A stretch of DNA of 64,000 nt, taken from contig NZ_CP023406.1 of NCBI RefSeq assembly GCF_002327105.1, positions 1,426,001-1,490,000 on the forward strand. The letters are read 5' to 3'. Shown here in pieces: positions 16,724 to 24,734 of the stretch (position 1 is the first letter of the stretch; every line of letters begins with the position of its first letter). A model generated the notes under the pieces. The model was not told where the DNA came from, ran no database searches, and saw only the letters and a list, made by a program, of their open reading frames with translations. The stretch comes from Luteimonas chenhongjianii (GTDB lineage: Bacteria > Pseudomonadota > Gammaproteobacteria > Xanthomonadales > Xanthomonadaceae). The position numbers and the translations under genes are program-made.

Positions 16724-18106
16724 ATGACGTTTGAAGATCTCGGGCTGTCGCCCGCGCTGCTGCGCGCGCTCGCCGAAACCAGCTACACCACTCCCACGCC
16801 GATCCAGGAACAGGCCATCCCGCTGATCCTCGGTGGCAACGACGTGCTTGGCGGCGCCCAGACCGGCACCGGCAAGACCGCTGCATTCGGCCTGCCGCTG
16901 CTGCAGCGCCTGGCCAAGGAAACCCCGCCCAAGGGTCCGCGCAAGCCGCGCGCGCTGATCCTGGTGCCGACCCGCGAACTTGCAGTGCAGGTTGCCGATA
17001 ACCTCAAGACCTACGGTCGTCACCTGCGCATGAACGTCACCACGATCTTCGGTGGCGCCGGCATGCAGCCGCAGATCGACAACCTGCGCCGCGGCGTCGA
17101 CGTGCTGATCGCCTGCCCGGGCCGGCTGATCGACCACATGGACAGCGGCCACGCCAAGCTCGACGCAGTCGAGGTGCTGGTGCTCGACGAAGCCGACCGG
17201 ATGCTCGACATGGGCTTCCTGCCGCAGATGAAGCGCATCATGAGCCGTGTGCCCAAGACGCGTCAGACACTGCTGTTCTCGGCCACGTTCGAGCCGCGGA
17301 TCAAGGCGATGGCGCTGGAGTTCATGCGCGATCCCAAGCAGGTCACGGTGGCGGCCAACAGCACCATCGCCGAGACCATCGCCCACCGCGCGCACCCGGT
17401 CGACAACGCCCGCAAGCGCGACCTGCTGGTCGAGCTGCTCTCCAAGCGCCACATGGATCAGGTGCTCGTGTTCGGCAAGACCAAGCACGGCTGCAACCGC
17501 CTGGCCGAGCAGCTGGCCGAGTCCGGCCTGCCATCGGTTGCGATCCACGGCAACAAGAGCCAGGCGCAGCGCCAGAAGGCGCTGGACGCGTTCAAGTCCG
17601 GTCGCGCCCGCATCCTGGTGGCGACCGACGTCGCCGCGCGCGGTCTCGACATCCCGAACCTTCCGCTGGTGATCAACCACGACCTGCCGATGGTCGCCGA
17701 GGATTATGTGCACCGCATCGGCCGTACCGGTCGCAACGGTGCGACGGGCGAGGCGCTGTCGCTGGTATCGCCGGAAGAAGGCGGCCTGCTGCGGCAGATC
17801 CAGCGCATGCTCAATGCCGAGATCACGATGGAGACGGTGGAAGGCTTCGCGCCGAGCCAGCCGATCCGGCTGGATACGCCGATCCCGAAGAACGGCGGAG
17901 GCGGTCAGCGTCGCCAGCCGGGCGGCGGCCGTCCGGGTGCGCGCATGGGCGAGCAGAAGCCGGGTGGTGAGCGCGCACCGCGCAAGCCGGGCAACCGGGG
18001 TCATGGCAAGCCGGCGGATCGCAGCGTGCATGCGCATGCCGGTCCCAAGCAGCACCGTCCGGGCGCCGGCCGCGCGCAGTCCGAGCGTCGCGACAGCCGG
18101 GCCTGA
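16724..18106 (+). CDS. rhlE: DEAD-box ATP-dependent RNA helicase, RhlE subfamily
   Basis: The protein has 460 residues from ATG 16724 (AAGGAG eight bases before). All helicase motifs appear in order: Q motif (PTPIQEQAIP), AQTGTGKT, PTRELA, a Ib motif written CPGR where most have TPGR, LDEADRMLDMGF, FSATF, then ARGLDIP and HRIGRTGR. After about residue 380 comes a basic Gly/Arg/Pro-rich tail (GGGGQRRQPGGGRPGAR) that probably binds RNA nonspecifically. RhlE helicases remodel RNA in ribosome assembly and RNA decay, often at low temperature. The transcript ends at a strong hairpin. Confidence 0.94.
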   Translation: MTFEDLGLSPALLRALAETSYTTPTPIQEQAIPLILGGNDVLGGAQTGTGKTAAFGLPLLQRLAKETPPKGPRKPRALILVPTRELAVQVADNLKTYGRHLRMNVTTIFGGAGMQPQIDNLRRGVDVLIACPGRLIDHMDSGHAKLDAVEVLVLDEADRMLDMGFLPQMKRIMSRVPKTRQTLLFSATFEPRIKAMALEFMRDPKQVTVAANSTIAETIAHRAHPVDNARKRDLLVELLSKRHMDQVLVFGKTKHGCNRLAEQLAESGLPSVAIHGNKSQAQRQKALDAFKSGRARILVATDVAARGLDIPNLPLVINHDLPMVAEDYVHRIGRTGRNGATGEALSLVSPEEGGLLRQIQRMLNAEITMETVEGFAPSQPIRLDTPIPKNGGGGQRRQPGGGRPGARMGEQKPGGERAPRKPGNRGHGKPADRSVHAHAGPKQHRPGAGRAQSERRDSRA

Positions 18107-18161
18107 TCCCGGGCTGGGCCCGGCGGCCCCGCCGTCCGGGTCTCATCGGATCAGGTCAATA

Positions 18162-18189
18162 CACAAGGCCGCCTTCGGGCGGCCTTGTG
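18162..18189 (+). terminator. Hairpin terminator after rhlE
   Basis: Twelve-base perfect arms (CACAAGGCCGCC / GGCGGCCTTGTG) are closed by a TTCG tetraloop, 55 bases past the rhlE stop. There is no clear U-run, so it may act as a 3' end stabiliser as much as a terminator. Its core arms match those of the hairpin at 18797-18822. Confidence 0.7.
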
Positions 18190-18796
18190 CTGTCCGGTAT
18201 TTGCGGCCACGGCGCGCGTCAGTCCGGCGGGCGATCCGCCCCTGAGCTGGCCGCTGGCGGCAGACGTCCTGCATCGTCCCGCCAGGCTTGCATCGCCGGC
18301 GCGCGCGTCTCCGGCCCGGTGCGGTGCGAACCGGTCTGTGGTGCATGGAGCGTGTCCGCGGCGAGCGCCTGTCGGGCCTGGCAGGGCTCCGGGTCGCGAG
18401 GGACTGGGCGAGGGGATGCCGCCGGTGCGTGCGCGCGGCGCGCGGGGGCAATAGGTCATTCCTCGTCGCCCCGGAGCTCGGACGGGAGTGGCCCGGCACG
18501 CGGTTGTCGGGATTGGCGGCGGTGCGCTGCCTTGAACGGCTCGATCGCCACGGCGCCATTGCGGGCAGCCTGGAGGGGGCTCATGCGGGCCCGTCCCGCT
18601 TCTGGCGAGGGACGCGCCAGCGCCCTCGCATGGGAAACTGCGCCTGTCACCAGATCCGCCGGCGTGCAGCGGGGTGCAGCGGGGTGGAGCGGGGTGGAGC
18701 GGGGCACCCGCGGCGCTTCGATGGGCCAGCATGCTGGCGACGGACATCGCTAGCCCCTTCGCGTGGGGCAGGGCGTAGCTGGAGCGCCAGAAACGG
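18190..18796. other. About 600-base gap between rhlE and the first NlpC/P60 gene
   Basis: Two convergent genes flank this stretch. It is bounded by two hairpins with the same core stem. I find no gene with a convincing start and coding character. The one structured element is the four-unit G-rich repeat at 18664-18704. Confidence 0.5.
18664..18704 (+). repeat. Four-copy 10-base tandem repeat with G-quadruplex pattern
   Basis: The unit GTG(C/G)AGCGGG is repeated four times head to tail. It places GGGG runs at 18671, 18681, 18691 and 18701 with loops of six bases between them, which fits an intramolecular G-quadruplex on the plus strand. It lies in non-coding DNA between convergent genes. Confidence 0.8.
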
Positions 18797-18822
18797 AAAA
18801 GGCCGCCTGATGGCGGCCTTCC
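18797..18822 (-). terminator. Intrinsic terminator of the first NlpC/P60 gene
   Basis: Nine-base arms (AAGGCCGCC / GGCGGCCTT) around TGAT lie about 20 bases past the minus-strand stop, followed on that strand by UUUU. It could work in both directions. Confidence 0.8.
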
Positions 18823-18840
18823 GGTACGCGGGGCAGTGCC

Positions 18841-19497
18841 TCAGACGCCGGCGACGCGGCGCGCGGACTTGAAGCGGGTGGCCCAGTAACCCGAGTCGAG
18901 CTCGGACACCATCACATCCTTGCCCGAGCGCGGTGCGTGCACGAAGCGGCCCTCGCCCAGGTAGATGCCGACATGGTCGATGCGATTGCCGCCGCGGCCG
19001 AAGAACACCAGATCGCCGGCAGTCAACGCGGCGCGCTCGACGCGCTCGCCGTTCTTCGCCATGTCGCGCGAGACGCGGGGCAGCTCGATCCCGAGCGCGG
19101 TGCGGAACACATAACCGACGAGACCGCTGCAGTCGAAGCCGGCGTCGGGGCTGGAGCCGCCCCAGCGGTAGGGCGTGCCGATCAGGGTCAAGGCGCGCTT
19201 GAGCAGGCCTTCGACGCGGCCGTCGGTGCGGGCGACGGGGGTCTCCACATCCATTGCGATGAGCTGGTTGACGTCGCTGGCAAGCAGCACTTCGGGCGAA
19301 GCGACCTGGGCAACCGGCGCGGTCAGCGAGCGTGCGACCGAGGTAGTGGTTGCGAGCTGGTCGGCCGAGTCGCCGGCAAGGCCGGGACCTGCGAAGGCGG
19401 GGGCTGCGGCGACAGTGAGAATGCCGGCGAAGAGGGCGCTGCGGAGGCGGCTGGGGCGGATGGCGCGGGCGCCCTGCGTTGCGGTTGTCTTCGTCAC
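18841..19497 (-). CDS. Secreted NlpC/P60 (C40) cell-wall peptidase
   Basis: A 218-residue protein with an N-terminal signal peptide (hydrophobic core about 20-34, cleavage after PAFA) and a C-terminal NlpC/P60 domain (about 95-218). The catalytic Cys123 in FDCSGLV, His175 in DHVGIYLG and the third polar residue His187 in RFVHAP are all present. Such enzymes usually cleave D-gamma-glutamyl-meso-diaminopimelate links in peptidoglycan stem peptides. The region between is low-complexity Ala/Val/Ser with no SH3 or LysM binding module. A second NlpC/P60 gene lies 131 bases upstream on the same strand. Confidence 0.93.
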   Translation of the reverse strand: MTKTTATQGARAIRPSRLRSALFAGILTVAAAPAFAGPGLAGDSADQLATTTSVARSLTAPVAQVASPEVLLASDVNQLIAMDVETPVARTDGRVEGLLKRALTLIGTPYRWGGSSPDAGFDCSGLVGYVFRTALGIELPRVSRDMAKNGERVERAALTAGDLVFFGRGGNRIDHVGIYLGEGRFVHAPRSGKDVMVSELDSGYWATRFKSARRVAGV

Positions 19498-19628
19498 GGG
19501 GGTTTCACATTGTCGCGGACCAGCGAGGGAAGCTACCGGACGGGGATGTGAAAATTGTTAAACAAAAATAAATGAATGCGACCAAGTCCGCGTTTTTGAA
19601 CAGAATTCAGTGAAGAAATTGTGTGCGG

Positions 19629-20141
19629 CTAGTGCAGGACACGTTTAGATCCCGAGTAGTTGCTGCGCCAGTAGGCGCCGTCGAGATGGTCCAGCCGGAC
19701 GGTTCCTCCGGAACTGGGGGCATGCACGAACCGGCCCTCGCCGACGTAGATGCCGACGTGCGAGACGCTGCCGCCACTACCGAAGAACACCAGGTCGCCG
19801 GTGGTCAGCCGGCCCGGATCGATCCTGGGCCCCTGATAGGCGTAGAGATCGCGCGAGGTTCGCGGCAGACGCAGGTCGAGCATGTCGCGAAAGACGTAGT
19901 TGACCAGCCCACTGCAGTCGAAGCCGCCTTCGGGGGTATTGCCGCCGTAGCGGTAGGGCGTGCCGACCAGGCTGATCGCGCGCATCAGCACCGCGTTCGC
20001 GGCGCCCGGGTCGGCCGGTGCGACGGGTGTCCAGGCCCGGGTGGCAGCAGTTGCGGGCGTGGCAGGCCGCACGTCGTCGCGACCGCAACCGGTTATCAGC
20101 AGTCCGGCCAGGGCCGTCGCCATCGCGAGGCGCGGCGCCAT
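19629..20141 (-). CDS. NlpC/P60 (C40) peptidase lipoprotein
   Basis: From ATG 20141 the protein has 170 residues and opens with a compact lipoprotein signal (MAPRLAMATALAGLLITGC, Cys19 lipidated). A longer start at 20189 is possible, but neither has a clear ribosome-binding site. The NlpC/P60 domain (about 48-170) carries Cys76 in FDCSGLV, His128 in SHVGIYVG and His140 in RFVHAP. Its domain is very similar to the downstream soluble peptidase, so the two look like a tandem duplication with different targeting, one periplasmic and one membrane-anchored. Likely role: hydrolysis of peptidoglycan stem peptides. Confidence 0.88.
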   Translation of the reverse strand: MAPRLAMATALAGLLITGCGRDDVRPATPATAATRAWTPVAPADPGAANAVLMRAISLVGTPYRYGGNTPEGGFDCSGLVNYVFRDMLDLRLPRTSRDLYAYQGPRIDPGRLTTGDLVFFGSGGSVSHVGIYVGEGRFVHAPSSGGTVRLDHLDGAYWRSNYSGSKRVLH

Positions 20142-20143
20142 GG

Positions 20144-20173
20144 TTGGCGCCGGCGCGCCGGAGCCGGGATAAT
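20144..20173 (+). promoter_or_regulatory. Candidate sigma-70 promoter for slyD
   Basis: TTGGCG (20144-20149) and GATAAT (20168-20173) are 18 bases apart, giving a leader of roughly 95 bases before slyD. The -35 box lies against the start of the divergent lipoprotein gene. This is a pattern match by eye only. Confidence 0.35.
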
Positions 20174-20276
20174 GTGGGATTGCTCGCATGGGGCGTCCGA
20201 CCGGAATGACCGTCGGCATCGTGCCCCAGCGACACCATCCTCCTCAAGCGGCGCCGCCGCGTTACCGGGTAATCCA

Positions 20277-20756
20277 ATGAAGATCGAGAAAGACCGCGTC
20301 GTCCGTTTCCATTACAGCGTCGCGGAAGCCGGCCAGGAACCGGTGGAAACCTCGCGCGGCCGGGAACCGCTGGCCATCCTGTTCGGGCACGGCAACATCA
20401 TCCCGGGGCTGGAGAAGGCGATGGAAGGCCACGAGGCCGGCGACACCTTCAAGGCCGATGTGACCGCGGCCGACGCCTACGGCGAGCGTCGCGAGGGCAT
20501 GGGCCAGCGCGTGCCCAAGAAGCATTTCGGTGACCAGAGGCTGTCGGTCGGCCAGCAGGTCGTGCTCAACACCAGCTTCGGCCCGCGTGCGGTGACGATC
20601 GAGAAGATCGGCATGAGCGTGGTCGATGTCGACCTCAACCACCCGATGGCCGGCAAGGATCTGCAGTTCGACATCGAGATCGTCGACGTGCGCGAAGCCA
20701 CGCCCGAGGAAATCGAGCACGGCCACGTGCACGGCGACGGCGGCCACCAGCACTGA
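20277..20756 (+). CDS. slyD: FKBP-type peptidyl-prolyl isomerase, SlyD-like, with His-rich tail
   Basis: The 159-residue protein starts at ATG 20277. It has the split FKBP domain (residues 1 to about 70 and 125-150) interrupted by the chaperone insert (about 75-120) typical of SlyD. The FKBP motif LFGHGNIIPGLEKAMEG (about 36-52) is clear. The C-terminus (HGHVHGDGGHQH) is a short histidine-rich tail that may bind nickel or zinc; it is much shorter than in E. coli SlyD. Role: cytoplasmic proline isomerase and chaperone. Divergent from the NlpC/P60 lipoprotein and followed by a DUF418 gene 49 bases on. Confidence 0.92.
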   Translation: MKIEKDRVVRFHYSVAEAGQEPVETSRGREPLAILFGHGNIIPGLEKAMEGHEAGDTFKADVTAADAYGERREGMGQRVPKKHFGDQRLSVGQQVVLNTSFGPRAVTIEKIGMSVVDVDLNHPMAGKDLQFDIEIVDVREATPEEIEHGHVHGDGGHQH

Positions 20757-20805
20757 TCGATCTTGCGCCGGCCGCCCGGCCGGCGCGCACCCCCGGGAAA
20801 TACCG

Positions 20806-22041
20806 ATGCGGACGCAGGCCGCGCTCGGTCCGGTGCCCACCGGCGAGCGCCTCGACGTGATGGACGTGCTGCGTGGCATCGCGCTGCTGGGCGTGTTCGT
20901 AATGAACATCGAGTGGTTCAACCGGCCTATGCAGCAGATGGGCTCGGGCATTCCGGTCGACGCGGCGGGTCTCGACTACGTCATCGCGTGGCTCATCCAT
21001 GTCTTCGTGGCCGGCAAGTTCTGGACGATGTTCTCGCTGCTGTTCGGCATGGGCTTCGTGCTCATGAGCGGGCGCATCGAGGCTGCGGGCCTGTCGGTGG
21101 AGCGCATCTACCTGCGCCGCATGGCCGGACTGCTGCTGCTGGGCATCCTGCACATCGTGCTGTTGTGGCCGGGCGACATCCTCGTCACCTACGCGGTGGC
21201 GGGGGTGCTGCTGATGGTGATGCGCGGACTCACGCCGAAGTGGCAGCTGCTGACCGGGCTGCTGCTCTACGCGAGCATCGTGACGCTCTACCTGCTGTTC
21301 GCCGCAATGATGCTGATGCTGCCTGAGGACCTGCTCGCCGAGATGGCGGCGCCGCTCGTGGCCGGCGCCGGGCGCGCCGAGCATGTGTATCCCGATGGCG
21401 GTTTCGCCGCGGTCACCATGCAGCGCGTCAGCGACTACATGGCGATCGGCCTGCAGAGCCAGGTCATGACGGTGCCGATGGCGCTCGGCGTATTCCTCGT
21501 CGGCAGCTGGCTGCTGTCGGGAGGATGGTTGCAGTCGCCCGCCGTGCACCGGGACTTCTGGTGGCGCCTGCTGGCATGCATGCTGCCGCTGGGACTTGCA
21601 TTCACTGCTGCGGCTGTCGCGCTGGGCACCAGTTTCGACCTCGGGGCGATGGAGCCGCGCGCAGTGTTTGCCCAGGCATTGATGCTCGGGGGCGCGCTGC
21701 CGATGGCGCTCGCCTACGTCGCCTTGATCGTGCTGGCCTGGTCCAGCGGGGCGGGCGCGCGCGTGCTGGGCGTGTTCGCGCCGGCCGGGCGCATGGCCCT
21801 GACCCATTATCTGGGCCAGTCGCTGATCTGTTCGCTGCTGTTCTACGGTTACGGCCTGGGCATGTGGGGCGAGCTTGACCGCGCCGCGCAGACCGGCCTG
21901 GCGTTGGCTGTGTTCGCGCTGCAGGTGGCCATCAGTCATGTCTGGCTCGCGCATCACCGGTACGGCCCGATGGAATGGGTCTGGCGCTGGCTGACCTACG
22001 GGCGCCGTCCGGGCTGGCGTCGCGTGCCCGCGCTGCCGTGA
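20806..22041 (+). CDS. DUF418-domain (YeiB-like) polytopic membrane protein
   Basis: A 411-residue protein with about ten hydrophobic segments. The N-terminal RLDVMDVLRGIALLGVFVMNI is the hallmark of the YeiB/DUF418 family, and the C-terminal DUF418 region is seen as APAGRMALTHYLGQSLICSL with a final W-rich segment (GPMEWVWRWLTYG). Relatives are distant kin of acyltransferase-3 type membrane proteins, but the function is unknown. I use ATG 20806; longer in-frame extensions overlap slyD. Its TGA overlaps the next gene's GTG, so it is translated in series with the amino acid dehydrogenase. Confidence 0.88.
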   Translation: MRTQAALGPVPTGERLDVMDVLRGIALLGVFVMNIEWFNRPMQQMGSGIPVDAAGLDYVIAWLIHVFVAGKFWTMFSLLFGMGFVLMSGRIEAAGLSVERIYLRRMAGLLLLGILHIVLLWPGDILVTYAVAGVLLMVMRGLTPKWQLLTGLLLYASIVTLYLLFAAMMLMLPEDLLAEMAAPLVAGAGRAEHVYPDGGFAAVTMQRVSDYMAIGLQSQVMTVPMALGVFLVGSWLLSGGWLQSPAVHRDFWWRLLACMLPLGLAFTAAAVALGTSFDLGAMEPRAVFAQALMLGGALPMALAYVALIVLAWSSGAGARVLGVFAPAGRMALTHYLGQSLICSLLFYGYGLGMWGELDRAAQTGLALAVFALQVAISHVWLAHHRYGPMEWVWRWLTYGRRPGWRRVPALP

Positions 22042-23300
22042 GCGCGAGGCCGTCCAACATCGGCGACGACGTGTTGATCGTCGGCGGCGGAGTCATCGGC
22101 CTAGCCAGCGGCATTGCCCTGCTGCAGGCCGGGCGCGGCGTGCGCGTGCTCGAGGCGGGCTCGGCAGGTTGCGGCAGTTCGCACGGCAACTGCGGCACCA
22201 TCACCCCGAGTCACGCCGCGCCGCTCGCCGCGCCCGGCACGATCGCCAAGGCCCTGCGCTGGATGCTGACGCCAGACGCGCCGTTCCGGGTCAGCCCGCG
22301 TCTGGATCCGGCGTTGTGGCGCTGGATGGTCGGGTTCGCGATGCGCTGCAACCGGCGCGACTGGCTGCATGCGATGCGGGCGCGCTCGACGATCCTCGAA
22401 GCCTCGCGCGCCGCGTTTCCCGACTGGCTCGCCACGCTGGGGATCGATTGCGAGTTCGAGGCGTCGGGCGTCGATTACGTCTATCGGGACCGCGCCGATT
22501 TCGAGGCCTTCGAAGACGAGGCGCAGCAGCTGCGTGCGCTCGGCGTCGCGGTGGAGCGCATCGAAGGCGATGCCTATCTGCGCCAGGAACCCGCGCTGCG
22601 CGAAGGCGTGGTCGGCGCGATCCGCTTTCCCGGCGACGCCCGCCTGCGACCGGACCGCTATGTCGCCGGGCTCGCACGCGCCTTCCGCGCGCTCGGCGGC
22701 GAGCTGGTCGAGCATTGCGAGGTGCTGGGCGTGGAGGAGACCGGCGACGGCGTCGTCGTGCAGACCGGGCAGGGCACCTTCAACGGTCGCGACCTGCTGC
22801 TGGCGACCGGCGCCTGGTCGCCGCTGCTCGCGCGCAGCCTGCGCCTGCGCGTCCCGGTGCAGCCGGGCAAGGGCTATTCGATCACCTATTCGCGCCCGTC
22901 GATCGTGCCGCGCAATCCGATGGTGCTGCACGAGCGCAGCGTCTGCGTGACGGTCTGGGACAGCGGTTTCCGGCTCGGCAGCACGATGGAATTCTCCGGC
23001 TACGACCGCTCGCTCAACCGCGTGCGTCTGGATGCACTGGAGCGTTCGGCGCGCGAATACCTGCACGAGCCGGTGGGTCCGGTGCGCGAAGAGGAATGGT
23101 TCGGCTGGCGGCCGGTGAGCATCGACGACGTGCCGATACTCGGGCCTGCGCCCGGTTATCGTCATCTCTGGCTGGCCACCGGTCATGGCATGCTGGGGGT
23201 CAGCATGAGCGTGGCGACCGGACAGTTGATGAGCGACCTGATCTGCGGCCGCGCGCCGCGCTTCGACCCGGCCCCCTACGCACCGGCGCGATTCCCGTGA
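22038..23300 (+). CDS. FAD-dependent D-amino acid dehydrogenase (DadA-like)
   Basis: The 420-residue protein starts at GTG 22038, overlapping the upstream TGA. The FAD-binding GxGxxG (VLIVGGGVIGLASGIALLQAG) is at about residues 12-32, followed by an acidic VLEA. A DAO fold fills the rest, with PDRYVAGLARAFRALGGELVEHCEV in the middle and the C-terminal GYRHLWLATGHGMLGVSMSV characteristic of DadA. DadA oxidises D-amino acids to keto acids with electrons passed to the respiratory chain. There is no dadX racemase next to it, so the exact substrate is open. The next gene (gor) again overlaps by GTGA. Confidence 0.88.
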   Translation: MSARPSNIGDDVLIVGGGVIGLASGIALLQAGRGVRVLEAGSAGCGSSHGNCGTITPSHAAPLAAPGTIAKALRWMLTPDAPFRVSPRLDPALWRWMVGFAMRCNRRDWLHAMRARSTILEASRAAFPDWLATLGIDCEFEASGVDYVYRDRADFEAFEDEAQQLRALGVAVERIEGDAYLRQEPALREGVVGAIRFPGDARLRPDRYVAGLARAFRALGGELVEHCEVLGVEETGDGVVVQTGQGTFNGRDLLLATGAWSPLLARSLRLRVPVQPGKGYSITYSRPSIVPRNPMVLHERSVCVTVWDSGFRLGSTMEFSGYDRSLNRVRLDALERSAREYLHEPVGPVREEEWFGWRPVSIDDVPILGPAPGYRHLWLATGHGMLGVSMSVATGQLMSDLICGRAPRFDPAPYAPARFP

Positions 23301-24688
23301 GCGGTGCCAGCCCCGATGATCGCGACCTGCTGCATTTCGACCTGATTGTGCTGGGCGGGGGGTCCGGCGGACTCGCCGCCGCGTTCCGCGCCGTCGAACA
23401 TGGCCAGCGCGTCGCGCTGGTCGAACCCGGTGCGCTGGGCGGCACCTGCGTCAACGTCGGTTGCGTACCCAAGAAGGCGATGTGGCTCGCGGCGGACCTG
23501 GGCACGCGTCTGGAGCAGGCGGCGCGGCTGGGCTTCGACCTGCCGATGGATCGCCGGGTCGGGTTCGACTGGGCCAGGTTCATCACCGACCGCCAGCGCT
23601 ACATCCACGGCATCCACCACAGCTACGGCGAGCGGCTTGACCGCGCCGGCATCATGGTGCTGCCGGCCCGCGGACGCCTCGCCGGGCCGGGGCGCGTCGA
23701 TACCGACGCGGGCGCGCGCCTGGCAGCCCCGCACATCGTGCTCGCCACCGGATCGTCCCCGGTGCGACCGGACGTGGCCGGCGCTTCCCTGGGCGCGGTG
23801 TCCGATGACTTCTTCGGCTGGAACGCGGCGCCGCCGCGCCTGGCGATCATCGGCGGCGGTTACATCGCCATCGAACTCGCCGGCGTACTGCAGGCGCTGG
23901 GCAGCCAGGTCGAGATGTTCGTGCGCGACCAGCGCCTGCTGCGCCAGGCCGACGCCGAGCTGGTGGAGCAGTTGCAGGAGAACTACAGGCAGCAGGGCAT
24001 CGGGCTGGTGTTCGGTTACGACCTCCAGGCCCTGCGCCGCGACGACGATGGCCAGCTTCAGCTCGAGGCCCTGGACGGCAGCATCCGCGGCGGCTTCGAC
24101 CAGGTGCTGTTCGCGACCGGGCGGCGACCCAATACCGGCGACATCGGACTCGATACCGTCGGCATTACCCCGGACGGCGCCGGGAACATTCCCGTCGACA
24201 GATGGCAGGCGACGCAGGCCGAAGGCGTCTATGCGGTCGGCGACATCTCCGGCTGCGGACTGGCGCTCACCCCGGTGGCGATTGCGGCGGCCCGGCGGCT
24301 GTGCGACCGCCTGTTCGGCGGCCGCCCGGATGCGAAGCTCGACGTCGACAACGTGCCTTCGGTGGTGTTCTCGCATCCGCCGCTGGCCATGGTCGGGCTG
24401 ACCGAAGCCGAGGCGCGCGAGCGGTACGGCGATGACGTGCATGTCTATCGCAGCAACTTCCGGCCGATGCGCGAGGCCCTGGCCGAATCCACGCAGCGCA
24501 GCGTATTCAAGCTCGTCTGCGTCGGCGCGGAGCGGCGCGTGGTCGGCCTGCATCTGCTCGGCGACTCGGCCGACGAGATCCTCCAGGGCTTCGCGGTGGC
24601 GCTCAAGCGGGGCATCACGCTCGACGACCTGCACGACACGATCGCCATCCATCCCACCAGCGCCGAAGAGATCGTGCTGATGCGCTGA
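23297..24688 (+). CDS. gor: Glutathione-disulfide reductase
   Basis: The protein has 463 residues from GTG 23297, overlapping the previous stop. It is a pyridine-nucleotide disulfide oxidoreductase: FAD motif LGGGSGGLAAAFRA (about 19-32), redox-active GGTCVNVGC (Cys51 and Cys56), NADPH motif IIGGGYIAIELAGVLQALG with the later VRDQRLLR, second FAD motif GVYAVGDISG, and the dimer-interface HPTSAEE (His452, Glu457) that completes the active site. The short form with FDLIVLGGGSGG and arginine in the NADPH loop fits glutathione reductase. It keeps cytoplasmic glutathione reduced. Third gene of a tightly packed series. Confidence 0.92.
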   Translation: MSGASPDDRDLLHFDLIVLGGGSGGLAAAFRAVEHGQRVALVEPGALGGTCVNVGCVPKKAMWLAADLGTRLEQAARLGFDLPMDRRVGFDWARFITDRQRYIHGIHHSYGERLDRAGIMVLPARGRLAGPGRVDTDAGARLAAPHIVLATGSSPVRPDVAGASLGAVSDDFFGWNAAPPRLAIIGGGYIAIELAGVLQALGSQVEMFVRDQRLLRQADAELVEQLQENYRQQGIGLVFGYDLQALRRDDDGQLQLEALDGSIRGGFDQVLFATGRRPNTGDIGLDTVGITPDGAGNIPVDRWQATQAEGVYAVGDISGCGLALTPVAIAAARRLCDRLFGGRPDAKLDVDNVPSVVFSHPPLAMVGLTEAEARERYGDDVHVYRSNFRPMREALAESTQRSVFKLVCVGAERRVVGLHLLGDSADEILQGFAVALKRGITLDDLHDTIAIHPTSAEEIVLMR

Positions 24689-24722
24689 CACCATCGACGG
24701 GTGGCGACGACATGACCGGCCC

Positions 24723-24728
24723 TACAAT
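24723..24728 (+). promoter_or_regulatory. Candidate -10 element placed for a leaderless hutG transcript
   Basis: TACAAT lies with its last base six bases before the ATG at 24735, so transcription would begin at or next to the start codon. No good -35 element is visible and there is no ribosome-binding site before the ATG. Tentative. Confidence 0.3.
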
Positions 24729-24734
24729 GCGCCG

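Noticed and set aside
18664..18704. Tandem repeat considered as a CRISPR-like array
   Set aside because: Units are 10 bases, contiguous and without spacers, and no cas gene is present.
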